This document shows positions 59,701 through 64,000 of a stretch of DNA of 64,000 bases, one piece after another; position 1 is the stretch's first letter, and every line of letters begins with the position of its first letter. Where the stretch lies: assembly GCF_037392515.1 (NCBI RefSeq), contig NC_090281.1:51030145-51094144 (forward strand), in the 5' to 3' direction. Under the pieces are notes generated by a model. It searched no databases, was not told the origin of the DNA, and saw only the letters and a list, made by a program, of their open reading frames with translations. The stretch is from Haliotis asinina. Taxonomy: Eukaryota > Mollusca > Gastropoda > Lepetellida > Haliotidae. Made by a program: the position numbers and the translations under genes.

Positions 59701-61661
59701 TGGTATTAAACTTTAATCACTTATCGATATGTGTTTCGTCATTTGCGTGTTTGTTGTCCACAGGCCGTCTCGGCAACTGGCGCCGTTGTCAACGTCAGCC
59801 AAAGCGCCAGGGTCTGCCAGAGCGATCAAAACGCCACTTATGTGGCAACTGGCGCCACACTACAGCTGACGTCTAACTGTAAGTTCACTTACACTTCTCT
59901 ATCTAGACACGTATTTGAAGTCTAAGAGGTCTGATTTCGTCATGCATCATTCCGGTCATCTCGAGTTTGAATCCTAGATTAGACCCGATCTCGATCCTAG
60001 GTGTAATACCAGTATATATATGCTTCGTGTTTTAAATGATCGATAAACGTTTACAAGTAGCGTAATCTGGGGTTTGTCTCCGGAAGTAAGTGACACAAAT
60101 ACCTCACTGTTAAAAACCATCGTTAAAATCTACCGAACAATATTTTTACACAACTGCCCCACAAACAAAAGTCTTGATGTGAAGGTTAAATATAAGACGA
60201 TACTTGTAACAGGCTTACCTAGTTTTATTATTCAATTCTAATTCTTGGACTTTTAAACTTTCAGACACCTGTGGTAAGTTGTTGTTTTTCAGTTTTAAAC
60301 TTTCTCATTTCAACAACACTTTTCACTTTTTCAAACACCATCTTCTTTTTTATCCATACATCTAACGGATAGCCCAGTGACGGGCTAGGCTATCGTTCAC
60401 GAATGAGGCTGTTTTAACACACCTTCATGAAACGCACATTGTCACACCGTAACGTGCATCCAATAGACATCCGTTACTGTTGCATACTTTCATCCATTTG
60501 ACTCTATTTCTACTGCACCCATCACTGTACTGTCCTTTCGCTGTCTAACAGTCAAAGGGAGCCCTTATACCTAGCGACAATTATGTGGGTGGGAAGTTTG
60601 TTGTGGTGGGAGACCGTCGATGTATAAAAGATTATGTATTAAACACGGCAGATTCACGTCACTTCCTATGAAATAAAAGATAAGCTGATTACCCGAGCTC
60701 ACTATGCAAGAGACCATACCAGCGTTTGAAATTAGCATAGGCCCTTGCGCCAGAAGTCGACTGAAAAGCTCTCGGACCCACAGCTTTTGTTTTTTGCAAG
60801 TGGTTGTAGCTTTGTTTGCTGGGTATTACTTACACTGTAGCTACAATATGGGGCCTACACATTCTGATCAGGACCCACACCTTTGTATGGTTCTGAGTCC
60901 TTAGGGCCTGCAGCTTTTCAGGATAAGGGACAACACTGGACAATGCACTGAAGTGTATATGTCTCTTTCCAGTGCCAACCACTACCACAGCTGCAGTAGC
61001 CAGTGCTGACGTCACTTCCATTGTCTCCGGAACTGTGTCACTGCTCCTGCTGTTGGCCATTGGCGCAGTAGTCCTCGTTGTGTTTTTAAAAGTGAAGAAA
61101 AAGAAAGTTGCTCCTAACACGACGCAGGATGAGGCTGTTAAACCCAGTTCTGACACAACATTGCAATCTGAAACGAGACCAAGATCTCGCCTCACTGTAT
61201 CCATTATGGATGTGGAAAGCGACGTGACAAGCCCACGTGACGTAACTGTATCTGAAAACGAGGCTGTCGTGGATCAAACTGAAGCTCGTCCTTCATTTGA
61301 GGATGCGGAAACAGAAACTGATGCGGCTGAAATAATGTCAAATGAAACAAAGCATGAGGCTGACACAAATAACAAAGCTGCAGAATCTAACCAGGCTGAT
61401 CTCAAGGTTGAGGATGAATCAAATGACCTCTCGGCTGTACCTGACAATCACATTCCAGCAATCACGATCACAGACACGGATGCGCAGACAGATGTTGCGG
61501 CTAGTACCGTCGTTGAATTGCCGAAGATCGACACAGAAACTGAGACCTCGCCCCGTGAAGAAAAAACTGACCAAGACACATCAAGATCAACGAAGTCCAA
61601 AAATGACACCCCACGCTCCAAAAAATCTAAAAATACTCCGCGATCGAAGAAGAAAAAGTAG
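53762..61661 (+). CDS. Novel type I membrane protein, Cys-rich ectodomain, tail variant A (521 aa)
   Basis: Unrecognised protein built from exons 53762-53813, 54676-54838, 56154-56263, 56585-56713, 57989-58165, 59274-59395, 59764-59878, 60265-60273 and 60973-61661; GT-AG throughout, 1,566 nt in frame. Signal peptide MVKFVITVCLLLFCANA. The ectodomain has two related halves: CTFPSDLTGTWVTS with four Cys (exons 2-4) and CPDALLGTFSYTYDAGSGDV with seven Cys plus one from the microexon (exons 5-8). The C-x-FP-x-x-L-x-G-x-W pattern recalls uncharacterised metazoan extracellular domains (I recall DUF7042-7045; unverified). N-glycosylation sequons include NTT, NVS and NAT. The last exon gives a VPTTTTAA stalk, a membrane span (about TVSLLLLLAIGAVVLVVFLK), a KKKK stop-transfer, and a Glu/Asp/Thr-rich tail ending in SKNTPRSKKKK. 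Start chosen for its CACCATGG context and signal peptide. Confidence 0.8.
53814..54675 (+). other. Intron 1 of the membrane-protein gene
   Basis: 862 bp, GT-AG, no recognised repeat. Confidence 0.6.
54839..56153 (+). other. Intron 2 of the membrane-protein gene
   Basis: 1,315 bp, GT-AG. Contains no recognisable element. Short plus-strand frames inside (for example 55350-55607) lack support. Confidence 0.5.
56288..56441 (+). repeat. tRNA-derived SINE in intron 3
   Basis: TGGGTAGCCTAGTGCTTAAA, GCGTTCGCTCGTCACGCC, B box GGGTTCGATTCC, GATATTGCTGGAATATTG and a decayed tail. It starts 25 bp after the exon 3 donor. Confidence 0.85.
56757..56951 (+). repeat. SINE-like element in intron 4
   Basis: ACCCGCGAAGGTCCGTAGTA, AATAGGCCTTCAGCAAGGCC, GATCACTGGATTGTCTGTTC, ATATAGCTGGAATATTGCTG and CTTACTCACTC. 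It carries an internal deletion of the AGGCGACTAAC region relative to other copies. Confidence 0.85.
57401..57494. mobile_element. ~94-bp foldback element in intron 4
   Basis: Arms CCACTTGCACAAAG and CTTTGTGCAAGTGG are perfect inverted complements at its ends. Non-coding MITE-like hairpin. Confidence 0.7.
59090..59243 (+). repeat. tRNA-derived SINE ending 30 bp before exon 6
   Basis: GTTGGTCGGTTAAAGCGTTA, B box GGGTTCGATTCC, GGGTACAATATGTGAAGCCC, and a body ending near TTAAACAACATCAC. The exon 6 acceptor is at 59273. Confidence 0.85.
59879..60972 (+). other. Intronic DNA around the microexon
   Basis: Apart from the 9-nt microexon at 60265 I see no exon or repeat. The two flanking introns are 386 and 699 bp. 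Confidence 0.5.
60265..60273 (+). other. Candidate 9-nt microexon of the membrane-protein gene
   Basis: ACACCTGTG lies between a TTTTAAACTTTCAG acceptor and a GTAAGT donor. Inserted between exon 7 (ends in phase 1) and either terminal exon, it keeps the frame and adds Y-T-C: ...LTSN-YTC-VP.... It raises the ectodomain Cys count from 11 to 12 and completes an N-Y-T glycosylation sequon. Skipping also keeps the frame. Confidence 0.55.
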
Positions 61662-62723
61662 CAGGACAGTTTAAATTGCAGGAAAGAAATAGCATATTAG
61701 TTTGTGTGTTTGGCAAGTTTCTCCATACCACTGTAAAGGCAAGATGTGGATGACATATACAGTTTGGTGCATCATGGAAGCTAATAATGCCCGATGCAAT
61801 TTCATGTATGATTTCTTTCCGTGTTTTCTTCATCAACTTGCCTTAGCATGTGTGTTGACGGGTGTCACTGGTGGGGTATGACATGCTACCTTCTTGCATA
61901 TACATGTACATTGTACCTTCACGATTTAGAATTGATTCATAAACACATTGCATGTGAGAACCATTCTGTGAACCGACTTTCTTGGCTGTTGAAATGATTT
62001 TGACGCTTTTATCTACATACAACATGGTCAAAGTAGCTGAAATGATTGATCAACAAAGTCAAAACGTACACAATGTGCGTCATGGTTATGTGAATATTAA
62101 GTTGTGTCGTGACTCCCAAAGTATCTAACGAAATGACTTACATTTTCAATTTTGCCTAATCAGCACATTTTCTTCACTCTTCCTTGACTTTGTATTTTCA
62201 TCACACGTTTTGCACTGTTTCCTTAAATCAGAACGAGAATATATGTTTCATGCATTCCCCCTACATGTGTGCTGTATGATGGTGAAATTCCACCTGCTTT
62301 ACTGATACCCTGTAACACAACATCTGTAGCAACACGGTTCTGTGTTTCATTTATTATATCATTGACAGGATATACTACACTGTATCATTGACATGTGCAT
62401 CTATTGCAGTATATCATTGATGTGAATACAAAATACAGTATATCACTGGCATATATACTACTGTGCACTACTATGGTGGAAAGAACGGCTACCATTTTAG
62501 ACTGCTCAATATAAATGTTCACTATCAACTGTATAATTATCATCATCGGTGATGGTGTATTGTAAAAGAAAATATTCTTTAACGTTCTTGACAGAATACA
62601 TTGACACTAATGATGAACGTTATTTGCACGACAGTGGGAGCTGTGCATAATAGCAAAAGAACCAAAAACAACAGGCAAGTTGGTATAGTATTACCCAGTA
62701 TTAGACGGCGGTTATATTTTCAG
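61662..62723 (+). other. Variant A 3'UTR / intron before variant B exon
   Basis: No AATAAA seen; an AATATA variant lies near 62500. 62350-62460 has three or four degenerate tandem copies of a TATATCATTGACATG-like unit. If variant A is a real terminal exon, its cleavage site lies somewhere here. Confidence 0.5.
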
Positions 62724-63796
62724 TTCCGTCAGACACTACAACTACTGCTCCGACGACGACTACTGCTGCTCCTCTTACCGGTAACACCACCGGCATCGCT
62801 GTAGGTGTGTCCTTCGCAATCATCATGCTGGTCCTGCTAGTGGTCCTATTCCTCTTCCTCTTCTGTGGAAAGAAACGAATGAAGTTGTACAAGAGCATTT
62901 GTGGCGGGAAATGTGTCGTCTGCTGCTCTGAAACCCACGAATGCATGCAGTTCAGCTTGCTGAAATGTTGCGGATGTCTGTCGTGGACGAAGATGATCCT
63001 ACTGCGGTGCTATGAGTGTTGTTGTCCGGAGTGTAGTCAAGGGCGAGTTGAGCCGTCGGGTGGCGATGTAGAGTCCGGTATCGTCGTGACAGTGACTCCA
63101 CCGGCAGATGAGAAGAAGGATTCGTTTATGCCATTACCGCCTAGCGTTGAGGAGGTGGGCCCTGTAGACTCGCAAGGTAACCCCCGTCGACTTCCCCCTC
63201 TGGAAGCCAACAAAACATCACCTATGTCAGTGATTGAAGAGGAGCCTGATGACACGCCGAGCTCCCCAACCAAACCCCCAGCTATCTCACCCCGTTCTGA
63301 CGAACCAGAACCGCCACAGGATGCTTCTGACGGCAAGATGCAACCGGAAGAGAAGGTTGAGGAGTTGAAGCCTGACGAGCATTTGGTAGCTGTTGCAGGG
63401 GAAGAAAGTCAGGGTCAAAAGGCGAAGACTGACGAGCAGTTGGTAGCTGTAGCTGGGGAATTTCAAGGTCAAGAGTCGGAAGTTGAGGTAACTAAGGTAA
63501 AGGAGCTCACGAGTGTGGAGGAAGGGGGTATGGTCAAAAATGACTCCACTGTCGACGGAGGTAAGGTGGCTCAGTCTGCAAATGAGGAAGAAATCACTCC
63601 GTCTGAGTCAGGCCCTACTCCAGTCCCGCCGGAAACTACGCCGGACCAACCTGAAACTGCCCCACCAGCTGAAACAGCTCAATCCGATCAGCCAGAGACT
63701 CCGTCAGATACAACTACAGCCCAGCCTACTCAACAAACGACAGCAGCAAGGGAACTTGACCTCAAACCAGTAGAGCATTCCACACCCAGAGATTGA
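62724..63796 (+). CDS. Alternative 3' terminal exon: tail variant B of the membrane protein
   Basis: After a TTATATTTTCAG acceptor this exon opens in the same phase as 60973-61661 and begins PSDTTTTAPTTTTAAPLTGN (Thr-rich stalk). A membrane span follows (GVSFAIIMLVLLVVLFLFLF), then CGKKRMKLYK and a cluster of about sixteen Cys within roughly fifty residues (CVVCCSETHEC, CCGCLS, CYECCCPECS), and a long acidic Pro/Glu/Thr-rich tail ending EHSTPRD. Joined to exons 1-8 it gives 649 aa with no stop. The start V-P-(S/T)-x-T-T-T mirrors variant A, so the two exons look like an old exon duplication. ATTAAA at 63927-63932 is a possible poly(A) signal. It could instead be the last exon of an unseen gene, but no other upstream exon is apparent. 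Confidence 0.65.
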
Positions 63797-64000
63797 GAGT
63801 CTTTTTGAGAGAGGTCAGAACGAACAATGGTTTTTCAGGGAATATGGTTTATAGTTTAACGACACAACCTTTTCATGTAGATAAGAGATCGGTTGCAAAT
63901 TTGTTTACATGTGAAATTGGAGTAATATTAAAGTTACTAGTCGATGAAACACCTAGTTACTGGAAACACGAGTACATGCATGCATTTGTTAGACGTAGGG

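Overview
The window is animal nuclear DNA: genes are split by GT-AG introns, intergenic space is large and AT-rich, and interspersed SINEs, DNA transposons, foldback elements and satellites are frequent. The proteins resemble animal orthologues. About twenty SINE copies share a tail reading C-T-C-A-C-T-C-A-C, which I associate with vetigastropod molluscs such as abalone (Haliotis). The species is an inference. I saw no retroviral, LTR or Polinton-like element and no bacterial features.

Layout. 1-6555 is an A/C-rich satellite with a ~1,024-bp higher-order unit. 6556-8978 is a purine-only-biased minisatellite. 9240-19260 holds two diverged tandem copies of a segment, each with a three-exon minus-strand gene of unknown function (384 and 377 aa) and G-rich minisatellite. 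19300-26900 is gene-poor and contains an apparently complete Tc1-like transposon with an open transposase. 26960-29065 carries nocturnin (NOCT, plus strand). 29066-35090 is intergenic. 35115-45580 is a complete 13-exon ALG8 gene (minus strand; ER glucosyltransferase of N-glycan assembly; 522 aa), whose introns hold a 48-bp VNTR, two foldback elements in inverted orientation, a duplicated exon fragment and many SINEs. ALG8 shares a 391-bp divergent promoter with MRPL30 (plus strand, mitochondrial ribosomal protein uL30m, 223 aa) at 45972-47956. 48000-53700 is repeat-rich intergenic DNA with a dead mariner fragment and an (AAAT)n tract.

53762-63796 (plus strand) is a gene for a type I membrane protein of unknown function: signal peptide, a 12-cysteine ectodomain over seven exons, a putative 9-nt microexon, and two phase-compatible 3' terminal exons. 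Each terminal exon encodes a Thr-rich stalk, a membrane span and a different cytoplasmic tail. This gene is the best candidate for something undescribed.

ALG8, MRPL30 and NOCT are housekeeping or metabolic genes with no shared pathway. The only functional coupling visible is the ALG8/MRPL30 promoter. Exon models were built by hand from reading frame, splice-site dinucleotides and recalled protein families. All exon junctions given keep the frame, but no transcript was available.
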